A DNA stretch of 64,000 bases from the NCBI RefSeq assembly GCF_900128425.1, contig NZ_LT635782.1, positions 845,359-909,358 of the forward strand, in the 5' to 3' direction. Source of the DNA: Anaerococcus urinomassiliensis (GTDB taxonomy: Bacteria > Bacillota > Clostridia > Tissierellales > Peptoniphilaceae). This document shows positions 8,522 to 17,996 of the stretch, piece by piece (position 1 is the stretch's first letter; each line of letters begins with the position of its first letter). The notes below the pieces were generated by a model. That model was not told the DNA's origin. It searched no databases and worked only from the letters and a program-made list of their open reading frames with translations. The translations under genes were made by a program, and so were the position numbers.

Positions 8522-9195
8522 AATTTTTCCGCATCCAATCTATAACCAAGTCCCCTTACAGTTATGATAAAATTATCTATTCCTATTGTTTTAAGTTTCT
8601 TGCGCAATCTATTAATATTTACTTGTAAGATATTTTCATCGATATAAATGGTATTCCAGCCAGATTCTAAAAGTTGATCCTTAGTGACAGTTTTTGGATA
8701 AGCTTTGATCAAAGCTTTTAATAAATCATTTTCTGTCTGGCTTAAAATTATAAAGCTATTTTTGTATGTCAACTTGCTTGTGCTAGTTTCTAAAATTAAA
8801 TCCTTTATCTTTTCTTGATTAGAAAACTTTTCGTATATATTTAGTAGTTTGTTGGCTCTGGCAATGAGCCTATGAGACATAACTGGCTTTGTCAAAAATT
8901 CATCCGCTCCTAGATCAAAACTTAAAAGTTCGTCATCTAGCTTATCTCTACTAGTTAAAACTAAAACTGGTATAGTTAGCTTTTCTTTGATATATGACAA
9001 AATTTCATAGCCACTTGCACCAGGTAAGTTAATATCTAAAATTATCAAATCCGCCTTTGGAATTTCCATTAACTCTGGATCATCTTTAAATTCATCCAAT
9101 GCTATGGCTTCAAAACCATTAGATGTAAATATTTTTATTAACTCTTCTACAATTATCTTATCATCTTCTATAATATATACTTTTTTCTTATTCAT
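8518..9195 (-). CDS. OmpR-type response regulator (BceR-like)
   Basis: The receiver domain has E10-D11-D12, phosphoacceptor D54 (LIILDINLPG) and K103 (FLTKP). A winged-helix DNA-binding domain follows, with the typical LLESGWNTIYIDENILQVNI and VRGLGYRL elements. I chose ATG at 9195 (MNKKKV) because AAGGAT lies at proper distance; a longer frame from an upstream TTG adds eight residues inside the permease gene and is unlikely. The gene overlaps the permease stop by eight bases and the kinase start by four. It probably controls this transporter operon or another detoxification transporter. Confidence 0.92.
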   Translation of the reverse strand: MNKKKVYIIEDDKIIVEELIKIFTSNGFEAIALDEFKDDPELMEIPKADLIILDINLPGASGYEILSYIKEKLTIPVLVLTSRDKLDDELLSFDLGADEFLTKPVMSHRLIARANKLLNIYEKFSNQEKIKDLILETSTSKLTYKNSFIILSQTENDLLKALIKAYPKTVTKDQLLESGWNTIYIDENILQVNINRLRKKLKTIGIDNFIITVRGLGYRLDAEKL

Positions 9196-11059
9196 AATTA
9201 ATATCCTTAAATGAAACAAGTTTCTCAGTAATAAGCATTAATAACATAAAAATGACCGGAATCAAAATATAAAAAGCTAGCATATAAAAATTTGATCTAT
9301 AATATACATATTCTGTGCTTATCGATTTTATATACCTAAAGTAACAAAAATAATTTATCAATGACAAAGATATAATGAGACTATAAATCTTAACAATATG
9401 TGACTTTTGAATTTCCAACAAACTTTCTGCTGTATCTCCAAGAAGAGATAAAACTTTAAAGTCATTAGACTTTCTATTAAAAAATGCCATTATGTTAATT
9501 GACAAAAATAGTCCAGATATAAGTATTAGTATTATTGAAAGATATATCATAACAAATTGTCTAGACAAAATATTACTATAAGATTGCTTAATCATCCACA
9601 CTAATGATTCAAATCTAATATTTCTTTTAAAGAAATCATTCCTGATTTTCTCCAATGCTAGATTTTTGCCATACTTTTCAATATATCCATCTGATACTAC
9701 AAAATTATAGGCTATTGGCTTTTTCTCTCCTACAAATCTGTCATATATATCATCATTAATAACATAAATATTAATATCCCAATACATATCATTAGCAAAA
9801 ATTATGTCAGATCTAGCTACAGCATTTACCTTAAATTTAAAATCCCCTATATTTATAAATGAATCATTATCCTCCAAGTATGCATTTATGATTGCAAAAC
9901 TAGTTCTATCTATTTGATTAGTATACAAATAGATTGAATCTTCTTTTGAACTTAGATTAATGGCATTATCACCAAATACTTTTTTATATGATGAATAGTC
10001 CATAATCTTTGGAGAAGATACCGGATAACCATTTGTTAGATCTACTAGATTTTCTATTCCATTTTTAAAGTCACTATCATCAATATCAGAAAATCCACAA
10101 ATATTAATAGGATAAATATCAGAAAAAATATTACTGTAATCTTTCTTAATATCATTTATGATATCAATATCTTCAAAAACGCTAAAATGAGGCCTTAATT
10201 TCGAATCTGTCAAATAATAGCCAATTTCAAATACAGATTTGTTTAGGTTAGATAAAGATACTGTAAGCGCAATTAAAATAAATATCAGAGTTATTTTTGC
10301 TTCATTGGTATGAAATAAAAACAAAGATTTTTCATAGCTATAAACTTTGGATGCGTTTATTAATTTTCTTATAAAAAATATTATAAAAATATCAATAGCT
10401 ATTAAAAATAAAGTAAGTTTAAAATTCATTATGGCCTTATCACTGGCGTAGTAGACAAATCCAAGGATTAAAAGAACTTTTATTATTAATACTGGAATTT
10501 TATGACTATTTACTTTATCCTGATACTTTTTGCCTAGTGATAATACAATTATGGCTAATGAAAGCATGACAAATAATAATAGCAGAGCAAGGGTAAGTCC
10601 CATTGCTTTTGCATCAAAGTTTATCCTATGGGTTCCAATATTTAAATCCAGTAATAAAATTGATAGCAAGTCAATAATTTCAGCCAGTAAAATTCCCAAG
10701 GGAAGTCCAAGAATAAAACCCAAAAATGTTTCAAGACCAATAGAGCTTAGCAAGATCATGTATAGCTTACTTCTTTTTAATCCCATATTAATTAAAAGTT
10801 TTATTTCATCATGGTTATTATAAATCTCATTTTTTAGCCCATAGTAACTAAGAACTGCAAATAAAGCAATTGCTAGAATATAAGTATTTAAGATATTAGT
10901 AATTACATAGTTCCTGCCATCTTCATATAAATATTTAAAAATCTCATTATTTTGAATACTCAATAGTAAGTATGAAAACACAGTAAAAATAATTAATATT
11001 TTTAAAATTAAATTATTAGATTTATTTGCTTTCAAATTTATTTTGAAGTCTTTGTTCAT
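9188..11059 (-). CDS. FtsX-like ABC transporter permease (BceB-like)
   Basis: This 623-residue membrane protein has the layout of BceB-type permeases: one N-terminal helix (about 17-37), further groups of helices up to about residue 285, a large extracellular domain (about 290-505), and three C-terminal helices (about 515-605). Such permeases work with one ATPase to remove or sense peptide antibiotics and pass the signal to an intramembrane-sensing kinase. The neighbours fit: the ATPase gene ends six bases upstream, and the regulator and kinase genes follow with overlaps. The extracellular domain is rich in Asp and aromatic residues and is the part most likely to decide the ligand, which is not known. 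Confidence 0.88.
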   Translation of the reverse strand: MNKDFKINLKANKSNNLILKILIIFTVFSYLLLSIQNNEIFKYLYEDGRNYVITNILNTYILAIALFAVLSYYGLKNEIYNNHDEIKLLINMGLKRSKLYMILLSSIGLETFLGFILGLPLGILLAEIIDLLSILLLDLNIGTHRINFDAKAMGLTLALLLLFVMLSLAIIVLSLGKKYQDKVNSHKIPVLIIKVLLILGFVYYASDKAIMNFKLTLFLIAIDIFIIFFIRKLINASKVYSYEKSLFLFHTNEAKITLIFILIALTVSLSNLNKSVFEIGYYLTDSKLRPHFSVFEDIDIINDIKKDYSNIFSDIYPINICGFSDIDDSDFKNGIENLVDLTNGYPVSSPKIMDYSSYKKVFGDNAINLSSKEDSIYLYTNQIDRTSFAIINAYLEDNDSFINIGDFKFKVNAVARSDIIFANDMYWDINIYVINDDIYDRFVGEKKPIAYNFVVSDGYIEKYGKNLALEKIRNDFFKRNIRFESLVWMIKQSYSNILSRQFVMIYLSIILILISGLFLSINIMAFFNRKSNDFKVLSLLGDTAESLLEIQKSHIVKIYSLIISLSLINYFCYFRYIKSISTEYVYYRSNFYMLAFYILIPVIFMLLMLITEKLVSFKDINYE

Positions 11060-11065
11060 AATATC

Positions 11066-11818
11066 TCACATAATGATTTGCTTGTTTGCCTTGTTAATTC
11101 TATTATAATAATCCTTTTGACTCTCATTATCCCCTATCATAAGCTCATTAATCAATTTTCCATCTTTTATAAACATAATCCTATCTGCAAAGCTAGCTGC
11201 ATAGGAATCATGGGTCACCATTATTATTGTTGTGTGGTATTCATTGTTAATATCTTTTAATATCTTCAGTAAATCAATAGAACTTTTTGAGTCAAGCGCT
11301 CCTGTAGGTTCATCAGCTAGAATTATTTTAGGTTCGATAGCTATAGCTCTAAGGGCAGCAACTTTCTGTTTTTGTCCCCCAGATAAGTTTTTGGGATATT
11401 TATTTAGTAGTTCAAAAATATCCATTCGTCTTGCTAGTCTATGAATTTTATTCATATCCCATTTTTTGCTATGGATTTTAAAAGGTATTAGTACATTTTC
11501 TAGGGAAGAAATATTATCAATTAATTTAAAGTCTTGAAATATATAGCTTACAAGATTTCCCCTATAATTTTCTAATTCCTTTCTGCTAAAACTATTAATA
11601 TCCTTACCATCAAATATGATTTCACCATTAGTCGCTTTAGATACTCCTGCAAGCATATTTAATAGTGTCGTTTTACCAGAACCACTTGTTCCCATTATAG
11701 CAAAAAATTCACCATCCAAAACATCAAAGCTCATTTCATCTATAGCAGTAAATGAAGATTTTCCTCTTCCATAAGTTTTTTCAAGATATTTAATTTGTAA
11801 AATTCTTTTATAATCCAT
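11066..11818 (-). CDS. ABC transporter ATP-binding protein (BceA/MacB-like)
   Basis: The ATPase has Walker A GTSGSGKTT, signature LSGGQKQK, Walker B IILADEPTG and the H-loop in VTHD. This is the LolD/MacB-type class that pairs with FtsX-like permeases. I place the start at ATG 11818 (MDYKRI), which has GAGG six bases upstream; an upstream TTG frame would add four residues and has no ribosome site. It follows the gene for a secreted protein by about 40 bases and precedes the permease gene by six, so all five genes of the module are probably one transcript. It drives the neighbouring permease. Confidence 0.93.
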   Translation of the reverse strand: MDYKRILQIKYLEKTYGRGKSSFTAIDEMSFDVLDGEFFAIMGTSGSGKTTLLNMLAGVSKATNGEIIFDGKDINSFSRKELENYRGNLVSYIFQDFKLIDNISSLENVLIPFKIHSKKWDMNKIHRLARRMDIFELLNKYPKNLSGGQKQKVAALRAIAIEPKIILADEPTGALDSKSSIDLLKILKDINNEYHTTIIMVTHDSYAASFADRIMFIKDGKLINELMIGDNESQKDYYNRINKANKQIIM

Positions 11819-11861
11819 AGCATGCCTCAAAAATATTATAACATTATAAAAAGAAAACTGC

Positions 11862-12578
11862 TTAGTTAGCAGCTTCCTTTATATCGGCTATATTATCTGT
11901 AAAGGTCATTTCACTTGTCAAGGACATATATCTTTCATAAACATCTAGCACATCTTCATCTGTTTCTAGAAGTTTACTTGTAATCTTACCTTGGCTATTG
12001 TCAAGATATGTCTCAAATAAATCTCCATTTTCATCATATAAAGAATATCCGTAGTTAAGGTCATCAGAAATAGTAACCTTATAGCCAAAATCTGTTTTTT
12101 CCACCTTATTATAATTATCTAAAGCTCGAAGTACACTTTCTTCACCAAAACTTAGTTCATTTGTTGTACTTATTGTTGGAATGTCATAATCAGATCTATT
12201 ATCACTATGATAAAGATTAGTTTGTGTATCTATCCAAGTTCTATCATCGCCTTTTGATATAAAGACATTTAGGTAATTATTTTTTAATCTTCCGTCGATA
12301 TCTATATCATTTTCTTGATCACAGCCACTGATACTAATGTAATCTATTGACCCATCTTCTGATTTTGTCTCCCAATACTCAATCACATTGGGCCTCTCTT
12401 TTGATTCTAGCTTTTCGATAAATTCTCTTGTGACATCATCTGCATTTTCTTTTATTGATATTAATTCAGCTCTTCTTTCGTCATTTTCTTCTTGGTAGTA
12501 GTTATTGTCAAATCCAGAAAATATACCAAGCCCTAATATAACTGCCATTGATGCAAACAAAATATTTCTTTTTTTCAT
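11862..12578 (-). CDS. Exported or membrane-anchored protein of unknown function
   Basis: I do not recognise this 238-residue protein. It has a basic N-terminus and one hydrophobic segment (about 6-23), without a lipobox cysteine, then an acidic, soluble domain rich in Asp, Glu, Asn and Tyr. It is therefore likely secreted or anchored by its uncleaved signal. It begins with AAGGAGG upstream and a possible TATAAT (12599-12604, minus strand). It is the first gene of the Bce-like operon, so it may be an extracellular helper or substrate-binding partner of the transporter. Typical Bce modules lack such a gene, which makes it notable. Confidence 0.65.
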   Translation of the reverse strand: MKKRNILFASMAVILGLGIFSGFDNNYYQEENDERRAELISIKENADDVTREFIEKLESKERPNVIEYWETKSEDGSIDYISISGCDQENDIDIDGRLKNNYLNVFISKGDDRTWIDTQTNLYHSDNRSDYDIPTISTTNELSFGEESVLRALDNYNKVEKTDFGYKVTISDDLNYGYSLYDENGDLFETYLDNSQGKITSKLLETDEDVLDVYERYMSLTSEMTFTDNIADIKEAAN

Positions 12579-12652
12579 AACATCCTCCTTTGTTTGTGAT
12601 TATAGGATATCATGCTTTATTCATTAATTTAATTACAAGTTTTGTAAGAAAT

Positions 12653-14755
12653 CTAAATATCATTGTCTATTGCTAAATATTCATAAGCCCCATTTATATC
12701 CAAGCTATTTTTCATAATATATTCAATTTTCAAATCCACAGGGACTAGGACCATGTATTTATTTGCTCCTAGAAATGACTCCATGTATATTTGGTCTTTT
12801 TCTAAAAAATTATATATTTGCTCTTTTCCAATTGGATTTAGTCTAATTTGATCGAAGTATCTGATTATTTCAGGTCCCATGATGGTGGAATCTTTCTCGT
12901 TGTTTGAGTAATCCTTGCTATTTGACCCTATATTGAGCATAAGAGCAAGAGTTCTGTTGATTTTTGTATTTTTGAAAGTTCTTATAGATATCGCATCTTT
13001 TTCTGCTACAAATAGGTAGTCATCATCAGTGTATTCTTCTCTAAGTTCATAAACTATTTCATTTATAGGGTCTTTGAAAGAATATTCGTCTGGATTTGCC
13101 AATATTTCTTTCATACGATCTCTTATGATAGCTGATATATTCATATCCCCTATGCTGGTAAATTTGGGCGCTTTGCCAGCTTCTGCTTTTTGAACTATTA
13201 TTTTTTTATTCTTACTAAGAATTTGCTCAATTCTCCAAATAGATCCTGCCAAGTAAATATTTGTGTCAACTTGGATTTCTGGGCTAATTTCTAATTCTCC
13301 TATTTTTGCTTTATCATTATAAACTGTGTATACACCACCTGTTATAAATTGATTGTAAAAATTACCTCGACTCATAAGCTTTTCTATAGCACTTCCTGCT
13401 ATTACTTCATTCTCCAATATCTCTATATATCCCTCTTTTGCCAAATGCTCGCCAATTTGTGCAAATTCTTCATCACTTATATCAGAAAATGTCGATAATG
13501 TTTTATTGAGGTGCTTGTATTCGTCAAGACTTAGTCCAAAATTTTCTAAAAGTGTTGAAAGTACTTGGTGGGCAAAAACATCATAGGCTTTGAGTGTATT
13601 TTCTGTTTTGTCCAATATTCCATCTTCATATAAGCTTATTGTAGCCAGGGATTCTAGCAAATCCCAAGGATTTGCAGATAATTGGTGGAGAATAGAAGTT
13701 TTTGTCTTTCTACCGCTTCTGCCAAGTCTTTGAGCTAAGGATAGGACAGAATGACTTGGTCCATATTGGCATACGCTTGTAACCGCACCAATATCTATAC
13801 CAAGTTCTAAAGTTGATGTTGCACATATTACAAATTTCTCCATCCTAGCTTCCTTGGCAAAGTCTTCAATTTCTTTTCTCCTATTTTTACTTACTGATGA
13901 ATGGTGGGCAAAAACTCTAATATCTTTGCCACTTTCCTTAAATTCTTGGCCAAGTTTAACAGCAAAAGTTTCAACCTTATCCCTGGAATTGGGAAAAACT
14001 AACATGGACCCATCATCAGAATAGTCACCTATCTTTTTGATCGCATCTGTTGAAATAGTTTCTGATGGAAAGTAGTCAATTGTCACTTCTAAATCATTTC
14101 TAGATTTATCGACTATGATATTTGTATCTCTTCCATTTTCAAAAAAGTTTTTGGCTAAGTCATAATTATCTTCACCAATGGTTGCAGAAAGTCCAATCAT
14201 TCTTGGGCTATCATAAGTATAACGTAAGATTCGTGTAAGCAAGGACTTTAACTGAAGACCCCTATTACCTGATAAGAAGCTATGAATTTCATCTACTATG
14301 ATTACTTCAAGATCTTTGAGAAGATTTTTTGCAAGATCTGATTTACCAGATAGGAGTGCTTCTATAGATTCTGGTGTGATTAGGACAATACCCCTAGGAT
14401 TTTCTATTAAGGCATCTTTTTTACTCTTGCTAGCTTCGCCGTGCCAAGCAGTTATAGCTATGTCCATATCTAAGCACATATCATTTATTCGCTTAAATTG
14501 GTCATTGATTAGAGCTATTAGTGGCGAGATATACAAAATTTTAAGCCCATGATTAAAGTTATAAATCGAACTTATAGCTGGCAAAAAGGCAGCTTCAGTT
14601 TTGCCCTGGGCAGTTGCAGCAGACAGGATTAGGTTGTTGTCATTGGCAAAGTATGTTTTGATGGCAGCATTTTGTATCCTTGTAAGTTTTGGCCAGCCTT
14701 TTTCGTGGATATAAAACCTTAAGTCCCTATTTAATAGTGAGTAAGCATCTGTCAT
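12653..14755 (-). CDS. Lhr/YprA-like DEAD/H helicase of TerB_C-DUF2791 operon
   Basis: The 700-residue protein is a superfamily II helicase. Motif I is AATAQGKTEA (GKT 51-53), motif II DEIH (155-158), motif III SAT (near 190) and motif VI QRLGRSGRK (near 341-349). An additional C-terminal region of about 300 residues follows, with no motif I know. It resembles Lhr/YprA-type helicases found in restriction-like loci. Its start overlaps the upstream ATPase gene by four bases, so the two are translationally coupled. With the TerB_C and DUF2791 proteins it probably forms a DNA-processing complex. Such gene triads are known from comparative genomics of Ter-type stress systems; its exact task here is inference. 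Confidence 0.88.
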   Translation of the reverse strand: MTDAYSLLNRDLRFYIHEKGWPKLTRIQNAAIKTYFANDNNLILSAATAQGKTEAAFLPAISSIYNFNHGLKILYISPLIALINDQFKRINDMCLDMDIAITAWHGEASKSKKDALIENPRGIVLITPESIEALLSGKSDLAKNLLKDLEVIIVDEIHSFLSGNRGLQLKSLLTRILRYTYDSPRMIGLSATIGEDNYDLAKNFFENGRDTNIIVDKSRNDLEVTIDYFPSETISTDAIKKIGDYSDDGSMLVFPNSRDKVETFAVKLGQEFKESGKDIRVFAHHSSVSKNRRKEIEDFAKEARMEKFVICATSTLELGIDIGAVTSVCQYGPSHSVLSLAQRLGRSGRKTKTSILHQLSANPWDLLESLATISLYEDGILDKTENTLKAYDVFAHQVLSTLLENFGLSLDEYKHLNKTLSTFSDISDEEFAQIGEHLAKEGYIEILENEVIAGSAIEKLMSRGNFYNQFITGGVYTVYNDKAKIGELEISPEIQVDTNIYLAGSIWRIEQILSKNKKIIVQKAEAGKAPKFTSIGDMNISAIIRDRMKEILANPDEYSFKDPINEIVYELREEYTDDDYLFVAEKDAISIRTFKNTKINRTLALMLNIGSNSKDYSNNEKDSTIMGPEIIRYFDQIRLNPIGKEQIYNFLEKDQIYMESFLGANKYMVLVPVDLKIEYIMKNSLDINGAYEYLAIDNDI

Positions 14756-16077
14756 ATTATTTCAATCTCATCGTCTTTATCGTCTGGATCTTTAATAACA
14801 TCAACTATATTTTTAAATTTCATAGATAAAACATCAGAAATCTCTACATCAGGATTTTGCCTTTTTAAATCAAGAATTTCTATAAAATCCTTTATCACAG
14901 CACGTGGGGTTAAGAATTCATCAGCTCCAGGCCTATTGAGTTGACCTTCCATATAGGTAATTATCTCATCATGGCTTATAGTAATAGCTTCTTTATAATT
15001 TACATTGTAAATATTTACCAAATTTTCTAAGAGTGTGTAGATTTCTTCGTTGGAAAGTGGCTTTAGTCCTAGAACAGTTCTATTGGTGTTTATAAGTTTA
15101 CTATCCATGCTATCTTCGCTACCAAGTCGTCCCTTTAAGGCTCCGTAAGAGGACATTCCCCTGTTCTCATCAAAGACTGTTTTTCTTGTAGCTCCAAAGT
15201 TTACAAATAGGCCTCTAGCTTCATTGGACTTTGTTTCGTTATAAATATTTAAAATTCTTTCGTAGTTTCTCTCACGACTTAGAGCATAAGGAAGTTTGTA
15301 GAGGTTGACCGCCTCATCGAAGTTTACTACGAAACCAGCAAAACCAATCTCAAGGAAAAGTTCACTCATATTTTTAAGGGCATCAAACCAATTATCATCT
15401 GTTATTATTTGATTGATACCAAGGATTTTTTTAGCCTCTGTTTTTGTAGTAATATCCCCTCTAAGCCATCTGATGGCATTAGTTTTAAGAAGCCTATTAT
15501 CTGAGATGAAACCCTCATAGTACTTGCTAAGAGCTTGGCCAAATTCATAAGATAGTCCAACAGCCTTAAACCTGGCTAGAGTATTTAATATTTCATTTAT
15601 AACTTGATCTTCCTTTGCTCCCTTTAAAACTTCAATAACATCTATTGAATTATCACTTGCGATCTTATTTGCCAATTGGTTAATCCATTCCTCTATGATA
15701 ATTTCAAGGACATTCCCAGTTCTTTGAGTTTTCGTTTTTATATTGTCTATAATCTCCGTGTATAGGGCGACAGCTTTTCTATCTGTGGCATAAAATCTTC
15801 TCGATGGAGTAAGGTCTAGGCTTGAAACAGCGAAGTTTTTGCCAAGAGCGATTTGTTCAATAGTTGCTAGCATGAAGCTTTTACCAGATCCAAAGTCCCC
15901 TACCCAAAACCTTATATCAGAACCACCATCAGTGATATTATCCAAAATTTTGATAAGTTCATCAACTTCACTATTCCTACCTACTAGAAGATGTTGGACT
16001 CCCATATTGGGAACAACACCACCTTCTAAGGATTTTATAATAGTATTCGCTTCTTTGGGATTAATTCTTGTTGCCAT
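14752..16077 (-). CDS. DUF2791-type P-loop ATPase (BrxD-like)
   Basis: The 441-residue ATPase has Walker A GDFGSGKS at 60-67 and a probable Walker B VVNFDEA near 249-255. Around these it shows the layout of DUF2791/BrxD-like proteins: GGVVPNMGVQHLLVGR near the N-terminus, SSLDLTPSRRF after Walker A, and LTPRAVIKDFIEIL near the C-terminus. These ATPases occur in BREX and in other helicase-linked defence or DNA-processing loci. The gene overlaps the TerB_C gene by 17 bases upstream and the helicase gene by four bases downstream. It is probably a DNA-dependent ATPase that loads or regulates the helicase; this function is inferred. Confidence 0.85.
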   Translation of the reverse strand: MATRINPKEANTIIKSLEGGVVPNMGVQHLLVGRNSEVDELIKILDNITDGGSDIRFWVGDFGSGKSFMLATIEQIALGKNFAVSSLDLTPSRRFYATDRKAVALYTEIIDNIKTKTQRTGNVLEIIIEEWINQLANKIASDNSIDVIEVLKGAKEDQVINEILNTLARFKAVGLSYEFGQALSKYYEGFISDNRLLKTNAIRWLRGDITTKTEAKKILGINQIITDDNWFDALKNMSELFLEIGFAGFVVNFDEAVNLYKLPYALSRERNYERILNIYNETKSNEARGLFVNFGATRKTVFDENRGMSSYGALKGRLGSEDSMDSKLINTNRTVLGLKPLSNEEIYTLLENLVNIYNVNYKEAITISHDEIITYMEGQLNRPGADEFLTPRAVIKDFIEILDLKRQNPDVEISDVLSMKFKNIVDVIKDPDDKDDEIEII

Positions 16078-17812
16078 CTAAGTACTCCTTTATCATTTCA
16101 ACATAAAAAGGGTCAATAATAACATTATCATCTTCAATCATTAAGGCTTGGTCGCCTATATAATCAAAAAGTTCATCATTTATCTTTCCTAGGAAGGTGT
16201 TTGTAGTTATCTGATCAGCTAGAGCAAAGTCAGAAATCTCTTCTTTGCTCATAGAGCCTTTTTCTAAAATCTTTTTTAAAATCTCATGGTATTTCCCACC
16301 ATTATCTAGGTTTTCTTCTTTTGGATCTTCTGGAAAATCTTCTTCTGGCTTATCATCATCCAAGAATTCGTTGACCATACTGATAGTTTTACTAAGATTA
16401 TCCCTAGACCTGTCAATCCTATTTATATCAACTTCTATCCTTTTTAATTTGTTTTTATTTAGAGATTTTATTTCTTCATAAGTGGCTAAATCCATATTTC
16501 TTGACTCTACCAAGGATATAAAATCGTCAACGTTATCAGCTTTTATTATTTCAAATAATATATTTTCGTGTGATTTTTTATTATAATCAAGTTTGTATAT
16601 ATAAAATAAGGCAATTATCCTATCTTCTGCATTATCTGATTTTACAATTACTTCTAAAATCTTTGGGAATTTATCCAATCTAGATATTTCCTCCATAAAA
16701 GAAATTTTCCCTTTTAAATCAAGCCTTTCCATATAATTAACATAGTCTTTTATTTTGCCAGGATTTACTTTTAGATGATCTTCATAAATCTTGTTAATAA
16801 AGTTAGGGTCTATGGTTTTTATATAGGATTTTTGAGTTTTTTCTATAAATTCTAAGAGGTCCCCACCGTCAAATTCCACTAAGTTTTCTTCTGCCTTAGC
16901 TTGATTGCTCTTGTTAAAGAAAGTAAAAACTTCCCTTATGTTTTTCTCACTTATGATTAGGATACTTTCTAGGGCAAGCTTTGATTGCTTGTAAGGCTTC
17001 ATAATTCTAATAAGACTATTGCTATCGATCTCATCATTGTCAAAAATTTTCCTTAGAGTAAATAAATACATATCAAGAAGAAGTTTCACAACTTGAGGAT
17101 TTTTCCACAGGACATTGTTGCGCTTAGATATTTGATTGATAGCTATTTCCTCATCTTTTGATATATTATATTTTTCTCTTATAAGCCCATCTTTATCCCA
17201 CCAAGTTGAAACCTTATTATTGTCAGTAAGATTAAAGTATTCTCTAGTTTCCTTATCAGGTTTTTTAAGATTCTTAGAAAGCTCCAGTGCTCTGGCTTCA
17301 AGCAAATACCTAGCCTTTTTTGATATGGAATCTTCAATGATTTGATATGATTTTTCTGCAGATTTATTATAAAGAGGGTTATAAAAACTTAAGACAGTGT
17401 TTTCTGCAATAAGATAAATTGTATAATATATATCATAGGAAAATTGCTCACGCCTTAACCTTGATACCAATCTAGCAATGCTTGTACCTTCTTTGTTTAA
17501 GTGATATTCCAAGATATCACATAAGTCAGCATAGGTCTTCAAGGAGGCAATATTAACTTGACTTACTCTCATGGCAGGATTTTTGTAATATCGGTCAAGC
17601 TTTAATATCCAATACTTGTAATCTTTGATGAGAGGTTTTTCATTGAAATTTTCTTTAGGTATTTTTTCTTCCTTATCTAGGCTTATATCAATCACACCTT
17701 TTAGATTTGATGAATCTATTGTTCTTTTAATAGTCTTATTTTCTCCCTTAGATAATTTACTCAGGTCAATAAGCATTCCATTAATCACCTTTTTTATATC
17801 ATCAAAATCCAT
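16061..17812 (-). CDS. TerB_C-domain protein, first gene of helicase operon
   Basis: The 583-residue protein is mostly helical and acidic at about 485-505. The last 75 residues, from YHEILKKILEKG to the end, fit the TerB_C domain: an EEISDFALADQ helix, then a NDELFDYIGDQ helix and a final strand/helix. The middle, with an IASLKTYADLCDIL helix near 107-120, sits where TerB_N-type domains occur, but that match is weak. TerB_N/TerB_C proteins are reported to co-occur with DUF2791 ATPases and superfamily II helicases, exactly as here. The start is ATG after AAGGAGG. A possible -10 (TATAAT, 17843-17848 minus) lies upstream. It may scaffold the complex; function is not known. Confidence 0.72.
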   Translation of the reverse strand: MDFDDIKKVINGMLIDLSKLSKGENKTIKRTIDSSNLKGVIDISLDKEEKIPKENFNEKPLIKDYKYWILKLDRYYKNPAMRVSQVNIASLKTYADLCDILEYHLNKEGTSIARLVSRLRREQFSYDIYYTIYLIAENTVLSFYNPLYNKSAEKSYQIIEDSISKKARYLLEARALELSKNLKKPDKETREYFNLTDNNKVSTWWDKDGLIREKYNISKDEEIAINQISKRNNVLWKNPQVVKLLLDMYLFTLRKIFDNDEIDSNSLIRIMKPYKQSKLALESILIISEKNIREVFTFFNKSNQAKAEENLVEFDGGDLLEFIEKTQKSYIKTIDPNFINKIYEDHLKVNPGKIKDYVNYMERLDLKGKISFMEEISRLDKFPKILEVIVKSDNAEDRIIALFYIYKLDYNKKSHENILFEIIKADNVDDFISLVESRNMDLATYEEIKSLNKNKLKRIEVDINRIDRSRDNLSKTISMVNEFLDDDKPEEDFPEDPKEENLDNGGKYHEILKKILEKGSMSKEEISDFALADQITTNTFLGKINDELFDYIGDQALMIEDDNVIIDPFYVEMIKEYLDGNKN

Positions 17813-17936
17813 AAGCCCCCCTCCTTTTTACCTTTACTTATCATTATACTTTGACTTATAATAAACTTCCTTAAATTTAACAATCTTCAAAAAGTCTATT
17901 TGATAAGAAAATATCAGCTTTTTTTACAAGTATTAC

Positions 17937-17965
17937 TTGCAAAATGATTACTTACTTTATATGAT
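17937..17965 (+). promoter_or_regulatory. Promoter of secreted 5'-nucleotidase gene
   Basis: TTGCAA (17937-17942) and TATGAT (17960-17965) are spaced by 17 bases. A perfect odd palindrome CAAGTATTACTTG (17927-17939) overlaps the -35 box and could be an operator. Confidence 0.6.
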
Positions 17966-17996
17966 AGAAGTGTAAATAAATATATTAGGAGGAAAT

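Noticed and set aside
12653..17812. Complete BREX system
   Set aside because: Only a DUF2791 (BrxD-like) ATPase and a helicase are present; PglX, PglZ, BrxC, BrxA and BrxB genes are absent.
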